Assembly (NCBI RefSeq): GCF_001273775.1
Contig: NZ_CP011801.1
Span: forward strand, 4,504,001 to 4,568,000
Length of the DNA: 64,000 bases
DNA from: Nitrospira moscoviensis
GTDB lineage: Bacteria > Nitrospirota > Nitrospiria > Nitrospirales > Nitrospiraceae
Direction of reading: 5' to 3'
Below are positions 16,330 to 25,418 of this stretch, piece after piece. Each line of letters opens with the position of its first letter. The first letter of the stretch is position 1. A model generated the notes under the pieces. It had not been told where the DNA came from and did not search any database. It was given only the letters and a program-made list of their open reading frames with translations. The position numbers were made by a program, and so were the translations under genes.

Positions 16330-16613
16330 GTCTTTCGTATCTCGTATCTCGTGAAGCGTATCTCGTCTGTCGAAATGCGAGTAGCTCGTCGTTCGTGAAG
16401 CATTGCTGCTATCTCATCCCGGAACGCTTCACGATTCACGAGATACGAAAGACATCGAAAGACATCCTGCGGTCCTCCGACCAACTTGAAGCCGTCGGCG
16501 TGGTAGTGGAGATCCTCATCGCTGAGCCACCAGCGGTCGCCCCAGCGCTCCTGCAGGAGCCGGCTGTTGTCTTCATCCCGCGCATTGCGACCGGGCGTCT
16601 GGCTTTCCAACAC
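16326..16613 (-). CDS. small ORF of unknown function, C-terminal half encoded by a REP-like element
   Basis: A 95-codon frame starting with GTG at 16613, one base beyond the stop of the four-helix-bundle gene, and ending in an ATGA overlap with exbD. The first 50 residues (for example LLQERWGDRWWLSDEDLHYHADG) look like protein sequence, rich in Trp and acidic residues. The rest (YLVNREAFRDE... RFTRYEIRKT) is translated repeat DNA. It may be a decayed gene whose tail was replaced by the repeat, or a leader that couples translation into exbD. No family was recognised. Confidence 0.4.
   Translation of the reverse strand: MLESQTPGRNARDEDNSRLLQERWGDRWWLSDEDLHYHADGFKLVGGPQDVFRCLSYLVNREAFRDEIAAMLHERRATRISTDEIRFTRYEIRKT
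16330..16453. repeat. REP-like palindromic element (R2)
   Basis: The left arm (16330-16367) begins GTCTTTCGTATCTCG. The right arm (16422-16453) is its inverse, ending CGAGATACGAAAGAC. It touches the exbD start codon at 16329 and lies inside the small ORF. It shares its units with R1 and R3. Confidence 0.75.
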
Positions 16614-16614
16614 T

Positions 16615-16968
16615 TTAGAGCTTCTTCACTAAATTTCTGAGCATTCTCGACTCATGGTCGAGTTTCTCGATCATGAGATTTCGTACTTTCGGCTCAATGT
16701 ATCCAAGGTTAGATGAGATCTCCACTTGCGTTTCCAACTCGGCGCAAGAGCCTAACGCGACAAAGAGCAACTGCCGATATTCTTTATTGTGAAATCGGTT
16801 AAATCCTTCCGCCACATTGGACGGAATTGACACCGACGCTCTTCGCATCTGCGCAGCCAAGCCATACGCCTCCTCCTTCGGAAAGGACGAGGTTGTCCGA
16901 TAAACGTCCAGCACGATCTCCTTTCCCACCTTCCACACATCTAAATCACGAAAGTTCTGTATCTTCAT
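16615..16968 (-). CDS. four-helix bundle protein (S23 / rRNA intervening-sequence protein family)
   Basis: A 117-residue protein typical of the TIGR02436 group. IQNFRDLDVWKVGKEIVLDVYR begins helix 1, GLAAQMRRASVSIPSNVAEGF is the signature loop-helix, and LFVALGSCAELETQVEIS is a later helix. Members are small four-helix bundles, first seen in 23S rRNA intervening sequences; their function is unclear. A strong GGAGG Shine-Dalgarno precedes the ATG at 16968. Its place between exbB and exbD is unusual and suggests insertion into the operon, flanked by REP-like elements. Confidence 0.88.
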   Translation of the reverse strand: MKIQNFRDLDVWKVGKEIVLDVYRTTSSFPKEEAYGLAAQMRRASVSIPSNVAEGFNRFHNKEYRQLLFVALGSCAELETQVEISSNLGYIEPKVRNLMIEKLDHESRMLRNLVKKL

Positions 16969-17041
16969 GTGGGCACCTCCTGCCCACAGACCGTATCATG
17001 GAGTGTGGCTCTGGAGGAATGTCCCTTTTCGCGCCTCTCTT

Positions 17042-17100
17042 GAAGCGTATCTCGTATCTCGTGCCGGAACGTTTCACGCTTCACGAAGGACGAGATACGC
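17042..17100. repeat. REP-like palindromic element (R3)
   Basis: The left side has GAAGCGTATCTCGTATCTCG; the right side is the inverse, with CACGCTTCACGAAGGACGAG. It lies in the 158-bp gap between exbB and the four-helix-bundle gene and shares units with R1 and R2. Confidence 0.7.
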
Positions 17101-17126
17101 GCAGCGCGCACCTGAACGCTGTGCGT

Positions 17127-17909
17127 TCAGTGCGCCGCAGCGCCCATTGTGTCGCCTTCTTCCGAGGCGGAGCTGCGCGGGCGCATTTCTTCGAGTTCCT
17201 GCTCCGCCGCTTCGAATTGATCTTTCGGGCGGAGGTACTCGGTCATGAAGACGGTTTCGATATGCGCGGCGAAATTGTCCATCTCCATCGTCAAGGCTTT
17301 GATCTTGGTGACGAGGAAGTTGTAGCAAAAGAGGGACGGGATCGCGACCATCAGGCCCGCGACGGTCGCAATGAGCGCCGACGCCACCCCGGGCGCCATC
17401 GTCGTGAGCGTCGCCTGTTGCGCGCGGCCGATGCCGGAGAAGGTGTCCATCACGCCCCAGACCGTGCCGAGCAAGCCAATGAACGGCCCGCCCGAGATGG
17501 CGGTCGCGAGAATAATCATGCCCGATTCCAGCCCCACGGCGGATTCGCCGAGCACCCGCTCCAGCGCGATCCGCACGGCGCTCATCCCGTGATGCGGGAC
17601 CTTGTCGGTGCCGTATTTCTCCTGCTGCGCCTTGAGCTCCTCGCAGCCTCCGTAATACAGGTCGTACATGGGCGAGCCTTGCAATTGCTTGATCGGCCCC
17701 TTGTTGAAGATGACCAGCGGGCTCTTGGCTTTAGAGTAATAGCTCAGGAATACACCATTCCGCTTCTTGGCCTTCGCCAGTTGCCGGAACTTGTTGATGA
17801 TGACGGTCCAGCTCACCAGTGAAAACAGCAGTAGGACGGAAATGGTGATCTTGCCTTCCAATGTCGCGTGGCTCAATGCGAACGCGACGCCGCCCGAACT
17901 CATATCCAT
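17127..17909 (-). CDS. exbB: MotA/TolQ/ExbB proton channel family protein
   Basis: A 260-residue ExbB/TolQ protein. It has an N-terminal membrane helix (about 18-38), a cytoplasmic loop, and two C-terminal helices carrying the family core: GGPFIGLLGTVWGVMDTFSGIG, followed by MAPGVASALIATVAGLMVAIPSLFCYN. A charged cytoplasmic tail ends the protein. It forms the pentameric proton channel with ExbD. It starts 19 nt after the stop of the large TPS exoprotein gene, on the same strand, so the energiser genes are probably cotranscribed with the secretion pair. GGGGACAGG precedes the ATG at 17909. Confidence 0.93.
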   Translation of the reverse strand: MDMSSGGVAFALSHATLEGKITISVLLLFSLVSWTVIINKFRQLAKAKKRNGVFLSYYSKAKSPLVIFNKGPIKQLQGSPMYDLYYGGCEELKAQQEKYGTDKVPHHGMSAVRIALERVLGESAVGLESGMIILATAISGGPFIGLLGTVWGVMDTFSGIGRAQQATLTTMAPGVASALIATVAGLMVAIPSLFCYNFLVTKIKALTMEMDNFAAHIETVFMTEYLRPKDQFEAAEQELEEMRPRSSASEEGDTMGAAAH

Positions 17910-17928
17910 GTGCCTGTCCCCTTTCCGA

Positions 17929-20900
17929 TCAGCTGCCGGATGCTGGTTGCGCTTGCGGCTTCACATCGACCTGGATCACAACGCCGCGCTTCACTTTCAC
18001 TGCCTGCAAGCCTTTTGATTTTCCGTCTTTGCCATCATTGCCGGCTGCGACCTGCTTTTCCGCCTGGGCGCGGGCCTGCTGCGTCGACGATTCGGTCGAC
18101 TTCTCCTGCACGCTCTCGACCGTTTTCGACGCCGTGGCCGAGGTGCTTGACGTGGCCGAGGCCGTCGCGGACACCGTGCCGGTCACGCCCGCCAATCCGC
18201 CGCCGAGCGACGAGCCGCCGGCGCTCGCTCCTCCGCTCACGCTCCCACCGATCGCGGCGGTTCCCGAAAATGCTCCCACAAAGGAGGACAAATCTCCCTT
18301 CACGGCGCCCTCGACGTCGAACTGCACCTCGCCTTCGATCGTGCCGCCCTGCAAGTCGAGATTACGCCCGGCGAAAATTCTGATCCGTCTTCCCCTGATA
18401 CCGGCCGAGGGCACAACCAGATCGCGGCCTGCCCTTAAGGTAATGTCGCCGAGTTCCAGCGGCAGATTTCCTTTATCAGGATTCTGCCGGATGAACTGCT
18501 CGAATATCTGGCGGAAGGCCGGTTCTCGCGCCTCCACCATTTGCGCCAGCTGACTTTCCAGAGGCTCGGTGTTGCGGCCCAGGAAATTTTGCTTGACAAT
18601 CTCGCTCTTCAACGCCGTGATCTCCGGCGTGTCGAACTTCGGGAAGTTCAGCGGGAATTTCGGGTCGCTCCCATGGTGGGTGAAGATGCCGCTGCCGGGA
18701 ACGAGGAACTCCTGAAACCGGGGCGCTCCGTTCTCATCCCGGAGCGGATTCCCGTTCTCATCGAAGAGCTGCACTCTGAACGGGATCGACTCGTTGCGCC
18801 CTCCGCTTCCCGCATTGATATCCCCTTCGACGGAATAGACAGAGATATTACCGCCCGTGAGCGTCGCAATCCGCGACTTGAACACGTCCACGTCGCCCTT
18901 CGTCTTGATATCGATATTGCCGCCGCGGATGGTTACAATCCCGGAATTCGGATTGGACCCAAACGTGCCGACCGTCAGTTTGCCGCCGGTTGATTGCTCG
19001 ATCGACACCTTGGCGGCGTCCACGAGTTGGATCTGCCCCTCGACCGACAGCACGATCTTGCCATCGACGATGACCGGCTTCCCTTTTACGAAGACCGGGG
19101 TGAAAGGCTGGCCATCGATCAACTCGCCGGGGCGATCCAGCACCACCGTCGCCTGCGAAACGACCGGCTGGCTTCCGTCAAGCACGAGCGGGACTCCTTC
19201 CACCTTCACCTGCTTCCCATCCACCAGCAACACCTTCGAGACGGGGTCGATGACGCCTTGCACCAATTGATCGGTGGCACTGCCATCCGAATTCAGGGCC
19301 GGCTTCGTGCCCAGCCCATGGATCCAAATATCCGCGCCGTTGTGGCTCACGATGCGCGTCTGGGTCATCGAGATATCGTTTCCCACTGCGATATCCAGCA
19401 AGCCGGGTGCACCGACCTCTTCGGAACTGAGGCTGAGGCGATGCTGGACGCCGCGGCCATCGCCAAGATCGAGATGGCCTGTTCCTGCCACTAGGTTGCC
19501 TTGCGCGTCCAGCGACCCCACACGAACCTTGGCCGCACCTTTTCCAAAGAACTCGAGCCCGGTCTCCGTACAAGAGGGACAGTTCCGGCTGAATCCCATG
19601 TTGCCGCCGGCGGCCACGGTGGCGGTCACACCTTCGGGCACCGACGTGATCAGCGTGAACTCGCCCCCGGTCCTAGAGCCTGAAACCGGATCCACGATCG
19701 TACCGATGTCCTTGGCCGCCTCCACAGTGACCTTTTTCTTGAACACGGGCGATAACAGGTTCAGGACCAGGGAATAGATGCTGCCGGTTTCGCTTTTGAA
19801 ACTGACGTCTTGCACAGGGTGGTTAGGATCGACTCCCGTCGGAACTTGTGTCCTGTCTGAATTAAAACGAGTCTGGGTATAGAGTCCCTGCAGCTGCAAC
19901 GGTCTGAAGTTTTCCTCCGGACTGGCGTATTGAGGCGTGTTCCTCAAGATTCCTCCGGACTGAGTCACGACCGGAGCGCCGCTGAACTCTGGAATCGACG
20001 GCCATTGCGCTTCGGTAAACTCCGACTCACTCGGCCTTTTGTTGATGGCGGTTTGCGACAACTCGGTTTCAGGCCTTGCGATGAACCGGCCGAGCGCAGG
20101 ATCCTTCGATGCTTCGGGTATAAACAACAGTTGCCAACTGCCCGTCACTTCGTTATCACCGACAAACACAAGCTGATATCGTGGGTCCTTCCTTCGACTG
20201 GGGAGCTGGGTTACGACTCCGTTCAGATCTCTCTTCGCGAAGAAATTGAGCCTGCCGGTCAGTGAGGGCCAGAAGCTGAGATTGGAGTCGATCAGAATGT
20301 TTCCTTCCAGCGCCTGCGCGTCGAACGACGCAGGGTACATCAACCGAGCGGGGTCCGTATCACCCGTGGAGGTGACAATCTTTGGCCTTAACGAGATGTC
20401 GCCCTTGGTTGATACTAACGATACGCCGCTGTCCGGATGTGCAGTAATAAACGGGGCTCCAAACGCGAAAATATCCTCAACGAGTCCACGATCCTGTGTT
20501 AATCCCCAATAGATGTTGCCTGGCGCGATGACATTGACGGTTGTTTTGTAGGACTCAGTGAGCAGTCCTAGCCCCGAATCGTCGATCCGTCCGCCCCCGA
20601 CGGTAATGTTGGCGTGAAGCGGCTGGTTTCCCGCCGTACCGTCCCATCCTACATGTCCGCCGGTGGCATGCTGGCCAGAGCCGGAACCCACATTGGTTCC
20701 CACATTCACAGTCGCCGTGCCGTTGGTCAGCAAGAATCCCGGCCCTACTTTCGCCGTGCTATCTCCCAGCCAGTTCCTTCCGATATTCATGGTCAAGTTT
20801 CCCAGACCGCTGAGGCGAATACCAGACACACCAGTTTCTGGAAAGCTGGTCTTGGTGGACAGGACAGGGCTAGGCGAAATCAAATCGCGGTCGGTGGTGA

Positions 20901-22494
20901 TGGACAAGTCTCCGCCTGCAAAAGTCTCCAGGATAGATTGGCCCGAGACATTGGGAAGGTGCACCAATTTGACGTCGCCGAAGGCTGTCGGGTTCCTGCC
21001 AGCCTCCACGGTTATTGACCCGCCTGAACCCGTCGAGATGACCGATCCTCTGATTTCGATGTGCTCGTTGGCCAAGAGCTTGTAATCCCACCGGCTGCCG
21101 GCCACTCCCTGTCCCCGCTCGCCGTTGGTGATACGGGCGTTGCTGAAGAGGAGGTTTCTGCCGGCATTGAACGTCAAGGTGCCGGTCTGCCCGTCGGGCA
21201 GCAGCCACTCGGACAAGTCGAATCTTGCCGTCACGGTGAGATCCGTTCCGGCGGCCGACTGAAACTCGATGTCGTTGAGCCCCGTCCCGCTGAAACTGCT
21301 CAGCACACTCGTTGTAATGGGATTGTGTTCGTTGAACACCGGATCAATGAGCAGTTTTCCGCCTCGATAGCCGGCCGGCGCGTGGGCGCGGAAGGCTCCC
21401 TCCCACGTGACTTTGCTCGCGCTCAGCTCGATGAACCCGCCGTGGCCGCCCTGCGTGCCGCCGGACACGTCGATGAGCGCGCCGCTCTGGAACTCCGTCC
21501 GGCCATTCGCCAGATCCGCCTTGGCGATGACCGTGCCGCCGTGCGACACACCTATCGTCTCGCCTTTGGCCAGGATACGGCTACCGTCCGCCAGCGTGAC
21601 TGCTTCCGAGGCCACCAGTTCCACTCGACCGTTCCGAGCCTGAACACTGTTGGCTTGAATAAGCCCGTTCTGGTTCACGACACGCCCAAACAAACTCACC
21701 TGCCCGCCATCCGCGATCAGATCTTTCAGGTTCGTGGCTTGCCCGGTCGGGGACTGCACTTCCACGAACAGGCCGCGCCCGTCCGGACGATTGCTCAGGT
21801 AGGCGCTGGCTCCCGCCGCCAGCGCGATGTGGCCCTCGGGGCTCTTGATGATCCCGGCATTCTCGACGTTGTGCGCGAACAGATAGGCGCCGAACGGACC
21901 GGCGGTGATCTGGCCTTCGTTCCGCACCATCCCGGCGATGGAAGTCTCGGCGAATCCGAAATGCGTGGAGGCCCCGCCGAACCGGTAGAGCCCCGCCAGG
22001 AAATCGGCATCGCTCATGTGCAGGGTGGACGCCACGAGACCTCCGACGTTCACCTGCGCGTTGCGGCCGAAGAACACCCCGTTGGGGTTCAGCAGAATCA
22101 CCGTACCGGTGGCATTCAGCATGCCGTCGATCATGCTGGCGTGGGCATCGAAAATGCGATTGAGCGCGATCCCGCCCACCGGCTGCAGAAAGCTCGTGAC
22201 TTCGTTTGGGGCGATGTTGAACTGATTCCAGTGGATGATGGCGTGCGACGACGCCTGCTGGATCGTCACGCGGTCCGTCCCGAGACCGGAGACGGTCGCC
22301 TCGCCGGCGACGACGGCGGGATTGATCGGATTGGCCCACGCCTCTTGGAGCCCGCGCAGGGGGACGAGGCAACCGACGATCAGCGCGCCGACCAAGAGGC
22401 GGCGCCCCACCCGCGCCACGACCTTCAAGGCCCGACTCACCTTTCCGCCGTCCACGATCAGGTGTCCGGTCACGGTATAGATTGTGCGGTCCAT
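17929..22494 (-). CDS. TpsA-type exoprotein (filamentous haemagglutinin N-terminal domain)
   Basis: A 1521-residue secreted protein. An extended signal peptide of about 54 residues ends near QEAWA. The TPS secretion domain follows (about 55-200), with WNQFNI (89-94) and the hallmark NPNGV (136-140). The long middle is a likely right-handed beta-helix with many repeated GG/NI-type strands. The C-terminal 150 residues are Gly/Ser/Ala-rich, then Lys/Gln-rich, with no adhesin or toxin domain recognised. It should cross the outer membrane through the TpsB encoded 10 nt upstream. Likely an adhesin or matrix protein; the effector function is unknown. Confidence 0.9.
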   Translation of the reverse strand: MDRTIYTVTGHLIVDGGKVSRALKVVARVGRRLLVGALIVGCLVPLRGLQEAWANPINPAVVAGEATVSGLGTDRVTIQQASSHAIIHWNQFNIAPNEVTSFLQPVGGIALNRIFDAHASMIDGMLNATGTVILLNPNGVFFGRNAQVNVGGLVASTLHMSDADFLAGLYRFGGASTHFGFAETSIAGMVRNEGQITAGPFGAYLFAHNVENAGIIKSPEGHIALAAGASAYLSNRPDGRGLFVEVQSPTGQATNLKDLIADGGQVSLFGRVVNQNGLIQANSVQARNGRVELVASEAVTLADGSRILAKGETIGVSHGGTVIAKADLANGRTEFQSGALIDVSGGTQGGHGGFIELSASKVTWEGAFRAHAPAGYRGGKLLIDPVFNEHNPITTSVLSSFSGTGLNDIEFQSAAGTDLTVTARFDLSEWLLPDGQTGTLTFNAGRNLLFSNARITNGERGQGVAGSRWDYKLLANEHIEIRGSVISTGSGGSITVEAGRNPTAFGDVKLVHLPNVSGQSILETFAGGDLSITTDRDLISPSPVLSTKTSFPETGVSGIRLSGLGNLTMNIGRNWLGDSTAKVGPGFLLTNGTATVNVGTNVGSGSGQHATGGHVGWDGTAGNQPLHANITVGGGRIDDSGLGLLTESYKTTVNVIAPGNIYWGLTQDRGLVEDIFAFGAPFITAHPDSGVSLVSTKGDISLRPKIVTSTGDTDPARLMYPASFDAQALEGNILIDSNLSFWPSLTGRLNFFAKRDLNGVVTQLPSRRKDPRYQLVFVGDNEVTGSWQLLFIPEASKDPALGRFIARPETELSQTAINKRPSESEFTEAQWPSIPEFSGAPVVTQSGGILRNTPQYASPEENFRPLQLQGLYTQTRFNSDRTQVPTGVDPNHPVQDVSFKSETGSIYSLVLNLLSPVFKKKVTVEAAKDIGTIVDPVSGSRTGGEFTLITSVPEGVTATVAAGGNMGFSRNCPSCTETGLEFFGKGAAKVRVGSLDAQGNLVAGTGHLDLGDGRGVQHRLSLSSEEVGAPGLLDIAVGNDISMTQTRIVSHNGADIWIHGLGTKPALNSDGSATDQLVQGVIDPVSKVLLVDGKQVKVEGVPLVLDGSQPVVSQATVVLDRPGELIDGQPFTPVFVKGKPVIVDGKIVLSVEGQIQLVDAAKVSIEQSTGGKLTVGTFGSNPNSGIVTIRGGNIDIKTKGDVDVFKSRIATLTGGNISVYSVEGDINAGSGGRNESIPFRVQLFDENGNPLRDENGAPRFQEFLVPGSGIFTHHGSDPKFPLNFPKFDTPEITALKSEIVKQNFLGRNTEPLESQLAQMVEAREPAFRQIFEQFIRQNPDKGNLPLELGDITLRAGRDLVVPSAGIRGRRIRIFAGRNLDLQGGTIEGEVQFDVEGAVKGDLSSFVGAFSGTAAIGGSVSGGASAGGSSLGGGLAGVTGTVSATASATSSTSATASKTVESVQEKSTESSTQQARAQAEKQVAAGNDGKDGKSKGLQAVKVKRGVVIQVDVKPQAQPASGS

Positions 22495-22504
22495 CTCGGC
22501 ACCA

Positions 22505-24259
22505 TCAATAGGCTAACGAGAGCATGAAATGGGCAAAGGTATCACCGGCTCTTGTCGCGGTTGCATCCCGCAAGGCGTAACCCTGATCGAAGACGAACGT
22601 CAGGTTGTAGGGGACCAGCCGCGCCCGCAGCCCGGCCCCGACTCCTTCCAGGCGGAACTCGTTCCGTTGCCCCGTAGGGGCGCGGGCGATCCAGAGATTG
22701 GCGGTGTCGTAGAAGGCGGCGAGCTTCCATTCGATTTTCACCTCGGATGATTTCCGGCGTTGCCAGATCCAATCGATGGGAATGTCGATGAGATTGGGCG
22801 ACGTAAGCTCGGCGCGCCCGCGCACCGCGTGGTCGCCGATCGACTCGCTTTGGATGTAGCCGCGCACGGAATCCATGCCGCCGGCGAAATACTGCTCGGC
22901 CGGCACCAAGGGTTCGTTCGCCCATTGCCCGTCGGCATGCAGCGCCAGGTTGAATCCCCACGGCAGCGGCTGCGCTCGATCGAACGCCGCTTGCAGCACG
23001 AAGAATTTTCCCGTCGCGCCGGCCCGGTTGCCCGGCTTGTTGAACGGATCGTTCGGATCGCCCGCGAAGTCTTCTTTTTCCCCCCCGGGAATAACGGGCC
23101 AATAGCCTTTGGCGGTCGTCGACAGCAGGGTCACGCCGTGCGAGTCGGGGAGCACGGCGGAGTAGCCAAGCGATAGGGGCGTATATTGGATGGGACTCAA
23201 CACCACAGCCGTGCCGAGCGTGCCGGGAAACGTCGCTTCGGTCTTTTCCAATCGCTTGTAGTCGGCGCCCACCGTAATGGTATGGGTCGACGTGCCGCCT
23301 TCGAAGATGGGGAAAAAGTAGCGCAGGCCGGCGACGGTGGCGTTGCCCGCCACCGACACATCGCCCGGGCTGATCGCCAGGGTGCTGCCACCGAGAATCG
23401 AGGTGCTCACCACTTTCGAGGCGTAGACGGCCACGGCGTTCTGTGGGCCGGAAATGGGCGCGACATAGGTGGCGGAATACCCCTGAACCGCGCCCCAATC
23501 GGTCGGGGTTTGCGTGGTCTGGAGGGACAGAATGTGGTCGGCTTGCCACAGATTCGTGTAGGAGGCCTCGACGGTCAGGCGATGCAACGGCGTGGTAAAG
23601 GGGCCCTTGTTATCCGACGTCACCTTCGCATGCAGCGGCAGGCGGTCTTTCACTTTGAGCTCCAAGTCGACGGTACCCGGCTCCGTCCCGGCCTTGAGCA
23701 CCGGCGTGACTTTAAGGTCAGGATTCGCATTCACGGCGTCGAGTTCCTTGACCAGCTGTTTTTCTTGGAGCAGCTTGCCCACACGCAGCGACGGCAGCTT
23801 GTCGAGGATCTGCCAGCGCGGATAGTGTTCATTTCCGGTCACGCGGATATCGAACAACCGCCCTTCCACGACCAGAAACCGAACTCGGCCGTCTTCAATA
23901 GATTGCTCCGGGATACTGACGATGATGGTCGGGAATCCCAGCGCCTGGTAGGCCTTTTCCAGCTCGGCCCTCGCCCGCTCCAGATCCGCCATTTGCCTGT
24001 CGGGCCCTTTGTATTTGGCCGTGATCTCGTCGATCTTGGCTTGGGGCAGCAAGGCGCTGCCCTCCACGACGATATCCTTCACGGCGAAGCCCACCGAGGC
24101 AGGCGATTCACTGACGCCGGCGCCGGAAGACGGAGGGCCGGCCTGAGCCGTCATCGCCGAACGGCCGGCCGCTGTCGCGTGGCCGGATGCCATGTCGAGC
24201 GCCGTTCCCCCTGCCACAACCCACACCATCACGCTGAGCCGTACGAGTTGCCTGTTCAT
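22505..24259 (-). CDS. TpsB outer-membrane transporter (ShlB/FhaC/HecB family)
   Basis: A 584-residue protein with an N-terminal signal region, a linker, POTRA-type domains (VKDIVVEGSALLPQAKIDEI and onward, about 60-220) and a C-terminal 16-strand barrel. The family motif VRGY is present in GGMDSVRGYIQSES, and the chain ends in an aromatic residue (LSLAY), as expected for an Omp85-superfamily protein. It binds the TPS domain in the periplasm and exports the partner encoded immediately downstream. GAAGAGGT precedes the ATG at 24259. A run of TAAC-core hexamers at 24375-24413 lies about 116 bp upstream. Confidence 0.92.
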   Translation of the reverse strand: MNRQLVRLSVMVWVVAGGTALDMASGHATAAGRSAMTAQAGPPSSGAGVSESPASVGFAVKDIVVEGSALLPQAKIDEITAKYKGPDRQMADLERARAELEKAYQALGFPTIIVSIPEQSIEDGRVRFLVVEGRLFDIRVTGNEHYPRWQILDKLPSLRVGKLLQEKQLVKELDAVNANPDLKVTPVLKAGTEPGTVDLELKVKDRLPLHAKVTSDNKGPFTTPLHRLTVEASYTNLWQADHILSLQTTQTPTDWGAVQGYSATYVAPISGPQNAVAVYASKVVSTSILGGSTLAISPGDVSVAGNATVAGLRYFFPIFEGGTSTHTITVGADYKRLEKTEATFPGTLGTAVVLSPIQYTPLSLGYSAVLPDSHGVTLLSTTAKGYWPVIPGGEKEDFAGDPNDPFNKPGNRAGATGKFFVLQAAFDRAQPLPWGFNLALHADGQWANEPLVPAEQYFAGGMDSVRGYIQSESIGDHAVRGRAELTSPNLIDIPIDWIWQRRKSSEVKIEWKLAAFYDTANLWIARAPTGQRNEFRLEGVGAGLRARLVPYNLTFVFDQGYALRDATATRAGDTFAHFMLSLAY

Positions 24260-24374
24260 ACCTCTTCACGGTCGCTCGAACGGCGAAGCGCGCTTATCGT
24301 CCTCCGACACCCCGCAGGATTGCGCCGGGTGACGTCCTACGCACCAGCATTCGACAGCGTTCTATCGGCGGGCT

Positions 24375-24413
24375 GTTACGGCGGCGTTACTGACAGATTT
24401 GTCTTCTGTTAGT
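24375..24413 (-). promoter_or_regulatory. TAAC-core hexamers on an 11-bp register upstream of tpsB
   Basis: Read on the minus strand, ACTAAC (24408-24413), AGTAAC (24386-24391) and CGTAAC (24375-24380) sit at 22 and 11 bp intervals, all with a TAAC core. They point toward tpsB, 116 bp away. The gspC-like gene starts on the other side, so the region is a divergent promoter. Confidence 0.5.
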
Positions 24414-24497
24414 TCTTGGCTCCGAGCGGCTAAACCCCTTGCGGACGCATGTGTTCGTCGTTAGAGTGCCGATCGTCTTTTGTCCTTCTTCACAGCC

Positions 24498-25364
24498 ATG
24501 CCCATGACATATCGAACCGCTGCGCTTGCCGTGATAGGGGCGATAAGCTGTTGGTTGATCGCGCACAGCGTGAACGGTTATGTGGCCTATACCTTGTCGT
24601 CGATTCCCTCCGACTCGCTGACGAAGGACGCGTCGCCTGCGCCGGATGCTCCATCAGCACTCGAGCCTCAAGAGATGGCAAAGTCGATTCTCTCCTCAGG
24701 GCTCTTCGTCGTCCCGCCGGACGTCTCGTCGATCACCGCAGAAGCCCAGGAAGCTCCTCCGACTCCGCCCATCGAATTGAAAGGAAAACTGAAACTGTTG
24801 GGAACGGCGATCGTCAACGGTCGCCGTTCATCGGCGGCCATCGAGCAGCTTTCCGATCACACGCAAAAACTATATTTCCTGGAAGACACGATTGAGGGAT
24901 TCGGCCAACTGGCGGGCATTACGCGGGAGGGAGTGACGATCGTCGAGGGCAACCGGCGCGGCTATCTGCCGCTGGCCGATGAATCGGCGAAGCCGGTGCC
25001 CATCTCCATTGCAGCGCCCGTCCCTAGACGTCCTAACGCCCCCACCTTGATCGACCGGCGCCAACTGAAAGAGACTCTTTCCGATGTCTCGAAGCTTCTC
25101 ACCGAAGCGCGGGCCATGCCCTATTACAATCTCGAGAACAGCGGCAAGCTCGAAGGGTGGCAGCTGATCGAGATCAAGCCGAAGAGCATCCTCGATCAAC
25201 TCGGTATTCAACAGCGGGACGTCATGCTGCGCATCAACGGCACGCCGGTCACCGATCCGGGCACGATGCTGCGGCTGCTGCAAGAACTTCAGCATGAACG
25301 GCTCGTGAAATTGGACCTGATCCGCGGCGGCGACCGGCAGACTTTGAGCTACGAGATCCGCTAG
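24498..25364 (+). CDS. GspC-like protein with C-terminal PDZ domain
   Basis: A 288-residue bitopic protein with an N-terminal membrane helix (about residues 4-25), a Pro/Ala linker, and a GspC homology region (LKGKLKLLGTAIVNGRRSSAAIEQ... LYFLEDTIEGFGQLAGITREGVTIVEGNRRGYL). A PDZ-like domain follows (WQLIEIKPKSILDQLGIQQRDVMLRINGTPVTDPGTM). GspC links the inner-membrane platform to the secretin in type II secretion. No other gsp gene is in the window, so this is an orphan copy. The start is ATG at 24498 or 24504; an upstream TTG is less likely. Confidence 0.82.
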   Translation: MPMTYRTAALAVIGAISCWLIAHSVNGYVAYTLSSIPSDSLTKDASPAPDAPSALEPQEMAKSILSSGLFVVPPDVSSITAEAQEAPPTPPIELKGKLKLLGTAIVNGRRSSAAIEQLSDHTQKLYFLEDTIEGFGQLAGITREGVTIVEGNRRGYLPLADESAKPVPISIAAPVPRRPNAPTLIDRRQLKETLSDVSKLLTEARAMPYYNLENSGKLEGWQLIEIKPKSILDQLGIQQRDVMLRINGTPVTDPGTMLRLLQELQHERLVKLDLIRGGDRQTLSYEIR

Positions 25365-25418
25365 CCCAACTTCTTCTCTTCTCTCCAATCACCAGGCTAA
25401 ATTTCCAGGTCCATGCAA

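Noticed and set aside
21061..22527. 488-codon plus-strand frame opposite the TPS exoprotein
   Set aside because: Composition typical of antisense reading (His/Arg/Gly-rich) with no domain.
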